DNA of 59,944 nucleotides from assembly GCA_949283655.1 (NCBI GenBank), contig CASDTH010000049.1, forward strand, positions 1-59,944, in the 5' to 3' direction. Positions 1-7,335 of the stretch are shown here, in pieces. Numbering within the stretch: the first letter of the stretch is position 1; each line of letters opens with the position of its first letter. A program made the position numbers and the translations under genes. The notes below the pieces were generated by a model. The model ran no database searches, was not told the origin of the DNA, and saw only the letters and a list, made by a program, of their open reading frames with translations. The DNA is from an uncultured bacterium. Its GTDB lineage: Bacteria; Bacillota; Clostridia; Oscillospirales; Acutalibacteraceae.

Positions 1-260
1 AAGGGTACACATCGGTTTTCAGCGCTGTGGCCACGCCCCTGGCTGCGTTATCCTCCTTGCCTTCCGGCAAGGAAGGCTGTGTCGTCTGCCTTGCCAGGCA
101 TCCTGGCCACAGGCTGAAAACTCCGAAGGACCGCTTAAGGCGAGGGGATCGCAAGGCCGCAGGGCACGGCCGGGCTCGCCGCCCTGCCGCGCCCGAGAAC
201 GCAGCGAGCACCCGTCTGAGCCCGCCTTAGCGGCGATGTTCCCCTTGTACACTGATGCTA
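1..260 (+). repeat. TA-flanked MITE-like repeat, copy 1 (left end cut by window edge)
   Basis: This is the first of three related copies; the others are at 39611-39891 and 54537-54754. The right end (about 235-260) reads CGATGTTCCCCTTGTACACT followed by GATGCTA. It is nearly the inverted complement of the left end seen in copy 2, so the element has imperfect terminal inverted repeats of about 25 bp with TA at the outer edge. The middle is very GC-rich and contains conserved inverted pairs (GTGGCC with GGCCAC; GCTCGC with GCGAGC). No credible protein is encoded; the short ORFs here are low-complexity Arg/Ala/Pro reading frames. The element ends about 70 bp before the tRNA-Leu promoter. TA flanks and small size suggest mobilisation by an IS630/Tc1-like transposase, but none is in the window. 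Confidence 0.75.
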
Positions 261-332
261 CGACCCTCTCTCAAAAAGCACTGCCCGAACGGCTCCATTG
301 CATAGCAAAATTCCACACGGTGCTTTTTTTGC

Positions 333-361
333 TTGACAAGGGCGGGGTGCGGCACTATAAT
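333..361 (+). promoter_or_regulatory. SigA promoter of tRNA-Leu(UAA)
   Basis: A perfect TTGACA (333-338) and a perfect TATAAT (356-361) are separated by 17 bp. The tRNA begins about 20 bp downstream. Confidence 0.9.
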
Positions 362-381
362 AATTTCTGTCCTTATTATGG

Positions 382-468
382 GCCGCTGTGGCGAAATCGG
401 CAGACGCAAGGGACTTAAAATCCCTCGGTGGCAACACCGTACCGGTTCAAGTCCGGTCAGCGGCACCA
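382..468 (+). tRNA. tRNA-Leu, anticodon UAA
   Basis: The acceptor stem GCCGCTG (382-388) pairs with CAGCGGC (458-464), followed by discriminator A465 and an encoded CCA (466-468). The anticodon loop CTTAAAA sits on a GGGA/TCCC stem and gives anticodon TAA, reading UUA. The long variable arm expected of class II tRNAs is present (CGGTGGCAACACCG). It is flanked by its own consensus promoter and terminator, so it is a single-gene unit. Confidence 0.95.
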
Positions 469-471
469 CGT

Positions 472-503
472 CGGAACGAGTTGCGCTCGTTCCGATTTTT
501 TAT
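472..503 (+). terminator. Intrinsic terminator of tRNA-Leu(UAA)
   Basis: The 9-bp perfect stem CGGAACGAG/CTCGTTCCG with loop TTGCG is followed by ATTTTTTATTT, four bases after the CCA end of the tRNA. Confidence 0.9.
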
Positions 504-544
504 TTCATAAAAAATCAGTCACCCGCTTCACTGTTCCTCCTTTT

Positions 545-810
545 CCGCAAAAAGTCACGCTGCGCCTGCGCTGTTCGCTTGTAAACGCGCTCACAACGCT
601 CCGGCTTGCTACCAACTTTTTGCGGGTTGAGGCTACGGTCACCTGCCGGTATCTTTTTTGTAGCGTAAAGCCAGGGCGTCGCAAGCGACATATCGCTTGC
701 GACGAGCTTTTTCATTTCATTGCAAAGCTCATCACGCGCTCTCGAAGCTGCTCCTCGCTTTCGCAAAAAGTCACGCTCGGCTCGCCTGTTCGGTTGCAGC
801 GAGCTTTTTT
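545..810 (+). repeat. Non-coding cluster of hairpins and direct repeats between tRNA-Leu and dinB
   Basis: The gap from 504 to 1112 holds no convincing gene. A perfect 16-bp direct repeat, CGCAAAAAGTCACGCT, occurs at 546-561 and 762-777. CCGCAAAAAGT (545-555) is exactly inverted as ACTTTTTGCGG (615-625). CTCGCT (754-759) pairs with AGCGAG (798-803) and is followed by six T, resembling a terminator. Several hairpins with U-runs therefore follow the tRNA terminator. They may be decayed small-RNA units or an expanded repeat; nothing assigns a function. From 811 to 1040 I see nothing recognisable. Confidence 0.5.
678..703 (+). repeat. Long palindromic hairpin, copy A of a tRNA-Leu-linked pair
   Basis: GTCGCAAGCG (678-687) and CGCTTGCGAC (694-703) form a perfect 10-bp stem with a 6-nt loop, followed by GAGCTTTTTC. 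The core, GCAAGCG-(A/C)-CATATCGCTTGC, recurs at 34031-34058, where it is the terminator of the other tRNA-Leu gene. Confidence 0.6.
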
Positions 811-1042
811 GTGGAGGCGGCGGTGATATTTTAGGCCGTTTTGCTCCATGCCGCCCGGTCAAGCTCCATATTAGCTCCCATTTTTCAAAGAACACGGCAA
901 TTCTCACAGGCGGAGTGCCGTGTTTTGGTTGCCGCTATTCTGTAAAGTGTTTTTGCTTTGCACCTTACCCTTGCGTATAAAGCTATAAGCTTTACATATG
1001 ACCGCGCCTATTTTTTACTCCCCGGAAAGCCGCTTTCAACTG

Positions 1043-1090
1043 TTGCAGTTACCTATGCAAAAAGCTATAATAAAGGCAGATAAAATCTGC
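1043..1090 (+). promoter_or_regulatory. dinB promoter and small leader hairpin
   Basis: TTGCAG (1043-1048), a 17-bp spacer and TATAAT (1066-1071) form a strong SigA promoter. A hairpin GCAGAT-AAA-ATCTGC (1076-1090) lies around the expected start site. The ribosome-binding site GGGGAG precedes the ATG at 1113. I see no clear LexA operator. Confidence 0.75.
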
Positions 1091-1112
1091 AAGCAAAAGA
1101 TGGGGAGCAACG

Positions 1113-2363
1113 ATGGAACGGCTGATTTTTCATGTGGATGTGAACAGCGCCTATCTCTCCTGGGAAGCAGCCCGGCGCACAGCAGAGGGTAGGGAGGATC
1201 TCCGCCTCATCCCCTCTGCTATCGGCGGTGATCCGGAGAGCCGCACCGGTGTGATTCTGGCAAAATCCATCCCGGCAAAAAAATATCACGTCCGCACCGG
1301 GGAGCCTGTGGCAATGGCCCTGCGAAAATGCCCGCAGCTGGTGCTTGCCAAGCCGGATTTTCGTCTATACGAGAAGAATTCCCGGGCCTTTATGGAAATC
1401 TGCCGCCGTTATGCGCCGGTTGTAGAAAAATTCAGCATTGACGAATGCTTTCTGGATATGAGCGGCACACAGGCCCTCTACCCAAATCCGGTGCAGATTG
1501 CTCACACCATGAAGGATGAAATTCGCGAGAAGCTGGGCTTCACCGTCAATGTGGGAATCAGCAGGAATAAGCTTTTGGCGAAGATGGCCAGCGATTTTGA
1601 GAAACCGGATAAGGTGCACACCCTTTTCCCAGAAGAAATTCCTGCAAAATTGTGGCCGCTGCCGGTGCGGGAGCTGTTTTCAGTTGGCGGTGCCACGGCG
1701 GAAAAGTTGGAGCATGCAGGGATTCGCACCATTGGCGAGCTTGCCGGGGCTGCGCTCCCCCAGCTTCAATTGCTGCTGGGCAAAAAAATGGGGCAGCAGC
1801 TCCACGACTATGCCAATGGAATTGATTCCTCCCCGGTTTTGGCGGAGCCAGAAGAGGCCAAGGCTTACAGCATCTCCACCACGCTGGCGGAGGATGTCAC
1901 CACCCTCCGGGATGCCAACCAAATCCTTTTGGAGTTGGCAGATAGCGTAACGGCCCGGATGCGGGCGGATCATGCTCGGGCCGCGTGTATTTCCGTCTCC
2001 ATCCGAAGCCGTGATTTTAAAAACCGCTCCCATCAGCGCAGCCTGGACGAGGCGACCGACGTCACCAACGAGGTGTACGAGGTATCCAAATCGCTGCTCG
2101 CTGAGCTTTGGAAGGGCCGCTTCCCCCTGCGGTTGATCGGCATATCCCTGATGCAGCTCACCCATGAGGATGCCATGCAGCTAACCCTGTTCCGGGATGA
2201 ACAGAAAGAGCGGGCCAGGAAGCTGGATCAGACGCTGGACAGCATCCGAGGCCGGTATGGCGTGGATAAGATGAAGCGGGGCTCCACCTTCCAAAAGCCC
2301 CTTGAAGTGGGCAAAAAATACCGAGCACAGCTGGAGGAAAAAAAGAAATCCGGTAACGACTAA
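1113..2363 (+). CDS. dinB: DNA polymerase IV (Y-family translesion polymerase)
   Basis: At 416 residues this is a full-length Y-family polymerase that copies past lesions and on mismatched termini. The first catalytic motif is near the N-terminus (FHVDVNSAYLSW, residues 6-17, metal ligand Asp9). The second is SIDECFLDM (108-116), supplying Asp110 and Glu111. The helix-hairpin-helix thumb (VGGATAEKLEHAGIRTIGEL) and the little-finger domain follow. The C-terminus is short and Lys-rich; no clear beta-clamp peptide was identified. The ATG is supported by the GGGGAG site. The gene is monocistronic, with its own promoter and terminator. Some relatives are SOS-induced, but no operator was recognised here. 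Confidence 0.95.
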   Translation: MERLIFHVDVNSAYLSWEAARRTAEGREDLRLIPSAIGGDPESRTGVILAKSIPAKKYHVRTGEPVAMALRKCPQLVLAKPDFRLYEKNSRAFMEICRRYAPVVEKFSIDECFLDMSGTQALYPNPVQIAHTMKDEIREKLGFTVNVGISRNKLLAKMASDFEKPDKVHTLFPEEIPAKLWPLPVRELFSVGGATAEKLEHAGIRTIGELAGAALPQLQLLLGKKMGQQLHDYANGIDSSPVLAEPEEAKAYSISTTLAEDVTTLRDANQILLELADSVTARMRADHARAACISVSIRSRDFKNRSHQRSLDEATDVTNEVYEVSKSLLAELWKGRFPLRLIGISLMQLTHEDAMQLTLFRDEQKERARKLDQTLDSIRGRYGVDKMKRGSTFQKPLEVGKKYRAQLEEKKKSGND

Positions 2364-2440
2364 AAATGACGTAAATTCTATTTAACCCTATTACTGCACA
2401 AAGCTTCCCTACATATGCGCCATCTTAAACAAGGCCAGAA

Positions 2441-2480
2441 AACGCCGGCGAGGCTGTGAAAGCTTCACCGGCGTTTTTTT
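2441..2480 (+). terminator. Intrinsic terminator of dinB
   Basis: AACGCCGG (2441-2448) pairs with CCGGCGTT (2468-2475) and the arm runs into seven T. Confidence 0.85.
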
Positions 2481-2513
2481 CACTCGATTGTTAGGAGCTG
2501 GGCTGCCAGCAAC

Positions 2514-3263
2514 TCAACCAGCCTGCACCTCCCGCCACAACCGCTGCAAAAGCTGCATATCTGCTTTGAATTGCCGTGGGGAATCTCTTCTGACAAACTC
2601 CAGCAGCAGATCGCCCTGAAAACCGCCCGCCTTCAGCTCCTGTAAAAACAGGCGCATTGCCTGCTCCCCCTTGCGCAGCGGATAGCGCCGCGAGCCACTC
2701 GGATTCCAATAAAACAAGTGCGCCACCTCCGTGTACGGGAGCACCGCGCGCAGGTTTTCCAGATCGTGCCCACCATACATCGGCTGCCAATAGGTTTTCA
2801 TATTCTCTCTGCCACACTGCGCCAAAAAGCGCAGGCAGGTTTCGCCTGTGTCATTATATGTATTTTTATGGAATTCCGAGGCCACTGTAATCTCATATTC
2901 TGCAGCAATTTGGGCAAGGGCTCTCCCCTCTGCCGCCAATGCTTCCGCCTCCTCGGGCGAGGTCCGCGCGCTGCCCTTTTCGCCCAGCCAGACACGGATT
3001 ACCTCTGCGCCCAGCGCCTTTGTGATCTCACAAAGCTGGCGGAAGCGCTCCGTCTCTCCGCTGCCAACCCGATAATAGCTCCCATAGGAGCGCACCTTGA
3101 GCCCCGCCTGTGCGCATTGCTCACGTACCCTACCGGCAGCCTCCGCATTCGTCACATGGATATCTCCGCCCCATTCGATGCATGAGGCTCCGTTCTCCTG
3201 CGCCAAGCGAATGATCTTCTCACAGCGGAGTTGACGAAAGGTCACACTTGTCAGGCCAATCAT
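2514..3263 (-). CDS. Sugar phosphate isomerase/epimerase-like TIM-barrel protein
   Basis: This 249-residue protein belongs to the AP-endonuclease-2/xylose-isomerase-like TIM-barrel superfamily, whose members isomerise or epimerise sugars and inositols using a divalent metal. Family-typical strands are visible: GASCIEWGGDIHV near residue 25, LGAEVIRVWLG near 85, ITVASEFHKNTY near 125 with an acidic metal-ligand candidate, and LLLEFVRRDS near the C-terminus. The substrate cannot be read from sequence. It is the last gene of a minus-strand operon, 13 bp after the 2-hydroxyacid dehydrogenase, which hints at a carbohydrate or sugar-acid pathway. An AGGAGGTG site precedes the ATG. Confidence 0.8.
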   Translation of the reverse strand: MIGLTSVTFRQLRCEKIIRLAQENGASCIEWGGDIHVTNAEAAGRVREQCAQAGLKVRSYGSYYRVGSGETERFRQLCEITKALGAEVIRVWLGEKGSARTSPEEAEALAAEGRALAQIAAEYEITVASEFHKNTYNDTGETCLRFLAQCGRENMKTYWQPMYGGHDLENLRAVLPYTEVAHLFYWNPSGSRRYPLRKGEQAMRLFLQELKAGGFQGDLLLEFVRRDSPRQFKADMQLLQRLWREVQAG

Positions 3264-3276
3264 ATGGACGCACCTC

Positions 3277-4275
3277 CTATGCCATCGTCGCCAGTGATTC
3301 CAGTGTGACGCTGTAACGTGTTTCCTCCCCGGCGGACCAGCACGTAAACTCTTCCAGCATGTATTCCGCCATGCGCCAAACCTCTTGGCTCATGCTGCCC
3401 GCTACATGCGGCGTGATAAAAGCGTTCTTTCGCCGCACCAGCGGATGAAAGGGTGGGTAAGTTTCCGTGCTCAACACATCCAGTAAAGCGGCCCGGCCCG
3501 GCTCTTCCCGCAGGGCTCGGGCAAGATCCTTCTCCACCACCTGCCTGCCGCGCCCGGTATTGATAAAGGTTGCATAGGGCTTCATCTGCGAAAAGAGCGC
3601 ATAGTCCAAAATCCCAGCCAGCTCGTCCTTATTCGCCAAATGGTTGGAGATCACGTCGCAAGAGCGGAAAATAGCGGGGAGCTCTGCCTGCGTCACGCCA
3701 AGCTGACGCGCCCGCTCTTCGCTGAGGAAGGGATCATAGGCCAGCACCTCGCAGTCGATGGTTTTCAACCGCTCGCACACGAGCGAGCCGATGCTACCCA
3801 CGCCGATGATGCCAACCCTTGCGCGGTAATTGCCGGGATGCTTTTCAACCATGCGGCGTGCGGCAAGCTGATTCCCTTTACACTTTTGCATAGATTGAAA
3901 ATAGCCCTTGTTTGCCAGCACAATCTGCGCAAAGGTGAACTCCGCCACCGGGACGGCGTTCGCCTTCCATGCGCTAAACACCTCCACCCCACTCTCCAAA
4001 AACGGCCGAGCAAAGTATTGCACTGTGCCTGCGGCGTAAAAAACCGCCCGCAAATGTGGGAAATAGGTTTGGATCTGCCCGGCGGAGAGCGGCGCCATCC
4101 CCCAGATGGAAAAAAGCACCTCGCATTTCTCTGTAAAGGCTCTATGCTTTTCAAGATTGGAAGCAGTGAGCACCGGCCCATACAGCTCTCCAAGCGATGA
4201 GAGCCGCTCCCGCAGCCGCTGCGGATAAACGCGGTCTAAATTCCACCGTTCTTCCGATATCAAGGCGATCTTCAT
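3277..4275 (-). CDS. D-isomer-specific 2-hydroxyacid dehydrogenase
   Basis: The 332 residues show the NAD-binding Rossmann motif GVGSIG (158-163) and family signatures FINTGRGRQVVEKDLARAL (about 237-255) and DVLSTETYPPFHPL followed by ITPHVAGS (about 265-295), which include the catalytic Arg and His regions. Such enzymes reduce 2-keto acids or oxidise D-2-hydroxy acids with NAD(P). The family covers glycerate, phosphoglycerate, lactate and formate dehydrogenases, so the substrate stays open. It lies 18 bp from the lipoprotein gene and 13 bp before the isomerase. Together with the latter it may process a sugar acid (inference). Confidence 0.88.
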   Translation of the reverse strand: MKIALISEERWNLDRVYPQRLRERLSSLGELYGPVLTASNLEKHRAFTEKCEVLFSIWGMAPLSAGQIQTYFPHLRAVFYAAGTVQYFARPFLESGVEVFSAWKANAVPVAEFTFAQIVLANKGYFQSMQKCKGNQLAARRMVEKHPGNYRARVGIIGVGSIGSLVCERLKTIDCEVLAYDPFLSEERARQLGVTQAELPAIFRSCDVISNHLANKDELAGILDYALFSQMKPYATFINTGRGRQVVEKDLARALREEPGRAALLDVLSTETYPPFHPLVRRKNAFITPHVAGSMSQEVWRMAEYMLEEFTCWSAGEETRYSVTLESLATMA

Positions 4276-4293
4276 ACCGCTTGCTTCCCTTCT

Positions 4294-4977
4294 TTATTGC
4301 GCAGTTCCATACCCTTCCAGCACCACTGTAAAGCGGTGGTTCGGCGAGCTTTGCAGCTCAGAGGCCTTCATGCCAATGGCTGTGTTGCCGCGGCCGGTCT
4401 CGCCTTCAGCTAGCAGGCCAATGCCTGCCGTGGTCGTCTTAACCTGCTTGCCGTTTTCATCCAGCCATTTGATTCGCACCGAGCAGCTTTTCTCCCCGCC
4501 CAAGCCGTCCTCCAGCCGTTTGGCGCTGCAAATAAAATCAAAGGAGCAACCATTTTCCGTCATCTTCACAGCGGAAATCTCCGCGCTTAAAATCTGCACG
4601 CGAGCGCCATAGCAGGTGACCTCAATCGGAAATTTCTGTGAAAAGGTGAAGGTGGCTGTCTTCTGCGCCGCTGTTGCTTTTTCCGTGTGCGGTTCTGTCG
4701 CCTTTTCTGCCGCATGCGTAGTCTTTACAGGTGCTTTCGTGGTGGGCGGCTGTGTTGCCGCATTGCCCCGCGTGGTTTCCTCTCGCTCTGTTTTTTCTGC
4801 TACAGCCGTATCAGAGCCGGAATCAGCTGTGGTCTGCGCCGGAGTCACTGTCTGCTCCTGTGCTCCGGAAGACAGTGACTCCCCGGCTCCGGACGGCTCC
4901 TCTTCCACACCGGAACAGGCGGCTAAAGAAGCAGCCAGTATGCATGCCAGCAATACGGCAAAAACTTACTTTTTCAT
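4294..4977 (-). pseudogene. Secreted lipoprotein gene with premature TAA at codon 4
   Basis: Read from the ATG at 4977, the frame gives MKK, then TAA (4966-4968), then VFAVLLACILAASLAACSG, a typical lipoprotein signal peptide with lipobox LAAC. Everything after the stop is open to 4294: a Thr/Ala/Glu-rich linker and a C-terminal domain of about 130 residues (from about TFTFSQKFPIEVTCYG) resembling an immunoglobulin-like fold. The upstream site AAAGGATTG and a consensus promoter (5061-5089) suit the ATG at 4977. A TTG at 4953 could restart translation but would lose the positively charged signal N-terminus and has no ribosome-binding site. So either the lipoprotein is freshly inactivated or the base is an assembly error. 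It heads the operon with the dehydrogenase and isomerase. Function unknown. Confidence 0.7.
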
Positions 4978-5060
4978 CTTCTAACAATCCTTTCACACTC
5001 TTATAAGACGAACCATTTCACTATTTCATATAAATTTGTAAAAGGTTCGCGTTGTTTTTT

Positions 5061-5089
5061 ATAGTACTACACGAGTTTTGCATTGTCAA
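5061..5089 (-). promoter_or_regulatory. Promoter of the lipoprotein/dehydrogenase/isomerase operon
   Basis: On the minus strand TTGACA (5089-5084), a 17-bp spacer and TACTAT (5066-5061) fit SigA. The start site would be near 5054, about 75 nt before the ATG at 4977. Confidence 0.75.
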
Positions 5090-5120
5090 CGGCTCTAGCT
5101 GCCAAGCAGAAAAAGCGGAT

Positions 5121-5148
5121 TTGAAAAAACGAAAAAACCTGCTATACT
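5121..5148 (+). promoter_or_regulatory. Promoter of the OYE/SDR/FAD redox operon
   Basis: TTGAAA (5121-5126), a 16-bp spacer and TATACT (5143-5148) fit SigA. It diverges from the lipoprotein promoter 32 bp away, so one regulator could act on both. Confidence 0.75.
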
Positions 5149-5181
5149 GTTTTCAGAAAATCAGGGGAGATGCGTTTGCTG

Positions 5182-6519
5182 ATGAAATTCCATCCATTTT
5201 CCTACCGCTCTCTGGAAGAGCTCAAACAAGCAGCGCAGGAGCTAGGCATACGCCTGCCTTTGAGCAGCGAATGGAGCCTGTTGCGGCAGCCGCTTTCCGC
5301 TGGGCCGCTTCGCCTTGCCAACCGCATCGCCATACAGCCCATGGAGGGTTGCGACGGCACACAGGACGGGCGCCCCAGTGAGCTTACAAAGCGGCGCTAC
5401 CGCCGCTTTGCCTGCGGTGGCGCTGGGCTCATTTGGTTTGAGGCCACTGCAATCATCCAAGAGGGGCGCGCCAACCCGCGCCAACTGTTTTTAAACGCAC
5501 AAACGCTCGATAGCTTCCGCGCGCAGGTGGAGGCGATCAGAGAGGATGGGCTGCGCCGTAATGGGTTTGTGCCCGCTGTGATCTGCCAACTGACACATTC
5601 CGGCCGCTATTCCAAGCCTGAGGGAACGCCTGCCCCCCTCATCGTTTATAACAACCCCCTGTTTGAAAAGGACCGGCCCATTGATCAAAGCCGCATCCTC
5701 ACGGATGACAGCCTCCACCGGCTGGAGGAGCAGTTTGGGGCAGCCGCCCGGCTTGCACAGCAAGCGGGCTTTGACGGTGCGGATATCAAATGCTGCCACC
5801 GTTATCTTTTGAGTGAAACGCTCTCCGCCTTCACGCGGCCAGGTGATTACGGCGGCTCCTTTGAAAACCGAACGAGGCTGCTGCGCAATGCGGTCTCCGC
5901 CGCTCAGAGCGCCACGAACGGCGATTTTCTCATTACCAGCCGCCTAAACCTTTACGATGGCTTCCCTTACCCTTATGGCTTCGGGGTATCCGAGGGCGGC
6001 GGCATCACGCCCAATCTGGCTGAGTCCAAAGCGCTGGTGCGGATTTTGCATGAGGGGCTAAACCTCCCGTTGCTTAATTTCACAATTGGAAACCCTTATG
6101 TGAACCCACATGTCAACCGTCCCTATGACGGCGGCCCCTATGTGCCGCATGAGCACCCGCTGGAGGGTGTCGCGCGCATGATGGGGTGCATTGAGCAAGT
6201 CAAGCAAGCCTTCCCTTCTCTGCGCGTAGTAGGCTCCGGCTTCTCCTACCTGCGGCAATATGCCCCCTGCCTTGCCGCCGGCGCGTTGGAACATGGGGTC
6301 TGCGATCTGGCAGGCTTTGGCCGGATGGCCTTCGCGTATCCGGATTTCCCAAATGCGCTTCTGTCTGGCCGGGGGCTGGAGCAGCGTAATACCTGCATTG
6401 CCTGCGGGAAATGCTCCGAATTGATGCGCGCGGGCACGGTAGCGGGCTGCGTGGTGCGCGACGCGGATGCCTATTTGCCCTATTATCAGGCTGCTTGCCA
6501 TCATCCGGCGAAGAAGTAG
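5182..6519 (+). CDS. NADH:flavin oxidoreductase of the old yellow enzyme family
   Basis: About 445 residues form one FMN-binding TIM barrel. Family features include NRIAIQPMEGCDGT near residue 50, an ICQLTHSGRYS segment near 135, and FDGADIKCCHRYLLSETLSAF with the substrate-side His near 205. Near residue 405 the cysteine cluster CIACGKC plus a later Cys resembles the [4Fe-4S] ligands of 2,4-dienoyl-CoA reductase/BaiCD relatives, but the usual C-terminal FAD/NAD(P) half is absent. AGGGGAG at 5163-5169 favours the ATG at 5182 (spacer 12) or the TTG at 5176 over the ATG at 5170. It is first of three genes, 31 bp before the SDR. Reduction of an activated C=C bond is the family reaction; the substrate is unknown. 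Confidence 0.88.
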   Translation: MKFHPFSYRSLEELKQAAQELGIRLPLSSEWSLLRQPLSAGPLRLANRIAIQPMEGCDGTQDGRPSELTKRRYRRFACGGAGLIWFEATAIIQEGRANPRQLFLNAQTLDSFRAQVEAIREDGLRRNGFVPAVICQLTHSGRYSKPEGTPAPLIVYNNPLFEKDRPIDQSRILTDDSLHRLEEQFGAAARLAQQAGFDGADIKCCHRYLLSETLSAFTRPGDYGGSFENRTRLLRNAVSAAQSATNGDFLITSRLNLYDGFPYPYGFGVSEGGGITPNLAESKALVRILHEGLNLPLLNFTIGNPYVNPHVNRPYDGGPYVPHEHPLEGVARMMGCIEQVKQAFPSLRVVGSGFSYLRQYAPCLAAGALEHGVCDLAGFGRMAFAYPDFPNALLSGRGLEQRNTCIACGKCSELMRAGTVAGCVVRDADAYLPYYQAACHHPAKK

Positions 6520-6550
6520 ACCGGTAAATGGAGAAAGGAAAGGGATTGGA

Positions 6551-7297
6551 ATGCTGCAAAAAATTGCCGTTGTCACCGGTGGGCGTAAAGGCATTGGCCT
6601 TGCCTGTGCGCGAGCGCTGATGCGGGAGGGCTATTACGTCATCGTCACCGGGCGGAATCCCTCCGCTGATTTAGAATCTACAGGGCTATGCTACCTCCCC
6701 TGCGACAACACAGATCTCTCCAGCATTCGCGCGTTGGCACAGGAGGTGTTCGCCCGCTTCGGGCGTGTAGATGTGCTCGTCAACAACGCCGGCGTCGCCC
6801 CAAAGGTACGGCTTGATGTATTGGAGACAACGCAGGAGAGTTTTGATTTTGTGGTGGGCACCAACCTCAGGGGTACCTTCTTCATGTGCCAAGCAATGGC
6901 CCAGCACATGGTGAAGGCGCTCAAAAAGCACTCCGGTTACCTGCCGCGTATCATCAACATCTCCTCTGTTTCCGCCTATGCTTCCTCGGTCAACCGTGGG
7001 GAATACTGCATCTCTAAAGCCGGCATCTCCATGGTGACGCAGCTTTTTGCAGACCGGCTAGCAGAATATGGCATCCCAGTATTCGAGGTGCGCCCTGGCA
7101 TTATCCGCACGGATATGACCAAGCCGGTCAGTCAAATCTATGAAGCCATGATTGCAAATGGGCTGACGCCTATTCCCCGCATGGGGGAGCCTGAGGACGT
7201 GGCAGATTGTGTGAGCGTGCTGGCGAGCGGTAAGCTGGATTTTGCCACTGGCCAGGTGCTCAATGCGGATGGCGGCTTTCATATACGCCGGCTTTGA
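6551..7297 (+). CDS. Short-chain dehydrogenase/reductase (FabG-like)
   Basis: The 248 residues carry the cofactor motif TGGRKGIG (9-16), an NNAG motif near 85, a catalytic Ser segment (NISSVSAY near 140) and the YxxxK pair in GEYCISKAG (about 152-156). The closing region ends in a GQVLNADGGFHI sequence typical of the family. Members interconvert alcohols and ketones with NAD(P)H. The name 3-oxoacyl-ACP reductase would over-specify, because the neighbours are an OYE reductase and an FAD oxidoreductase and no fatty-acid synthesis genes are nearby. The gene lies 31 bp after the OYE gene and 38 bp before the FAD gene. AGAAAGGAAAGGGATTGGA precedes the ATG. Confidence 0.9.
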   Translation: MLQKIAVVTGGRKGIGLACARALMREGYYVIVTGRNPSADLESTGLCYLPCDNTDLSSIRALAQEVFARFGRVDVLVNNAGVAPKVRLDVLETTQESFDFVVGTNLRGTFFMCQAMAQHMVKALKKHSGYLPRIINISSVSAYASSVNRGEYCISKAGISMVTQLFADRLAEYGIPVFEVRPGIIRTDMTKPVSQIYEAMIANGLTPIPRMGEPEDVADCVSVLASGKLDFATGQVLNADGGFHIRRL

Positions 7298-7335
7298 GGG
7301 CAGGCCGAACAGGCATTCGATAGGGAGGGGCAACC

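Noticed and set aside
27..469. Short ORFs within repeat copy 1 and across tRNA-Leu
   Set aside because: Arg/Pro/Ala-rich frames on both strands of a GC-rich repeat, overlapping a tRNA gene.
515..907. 130-codon minus-strand ORF over the hairpin cluster
   Set aside because: Lys/Arg-rich translation of repeated hairpins with no start signal and no recognisable domain.
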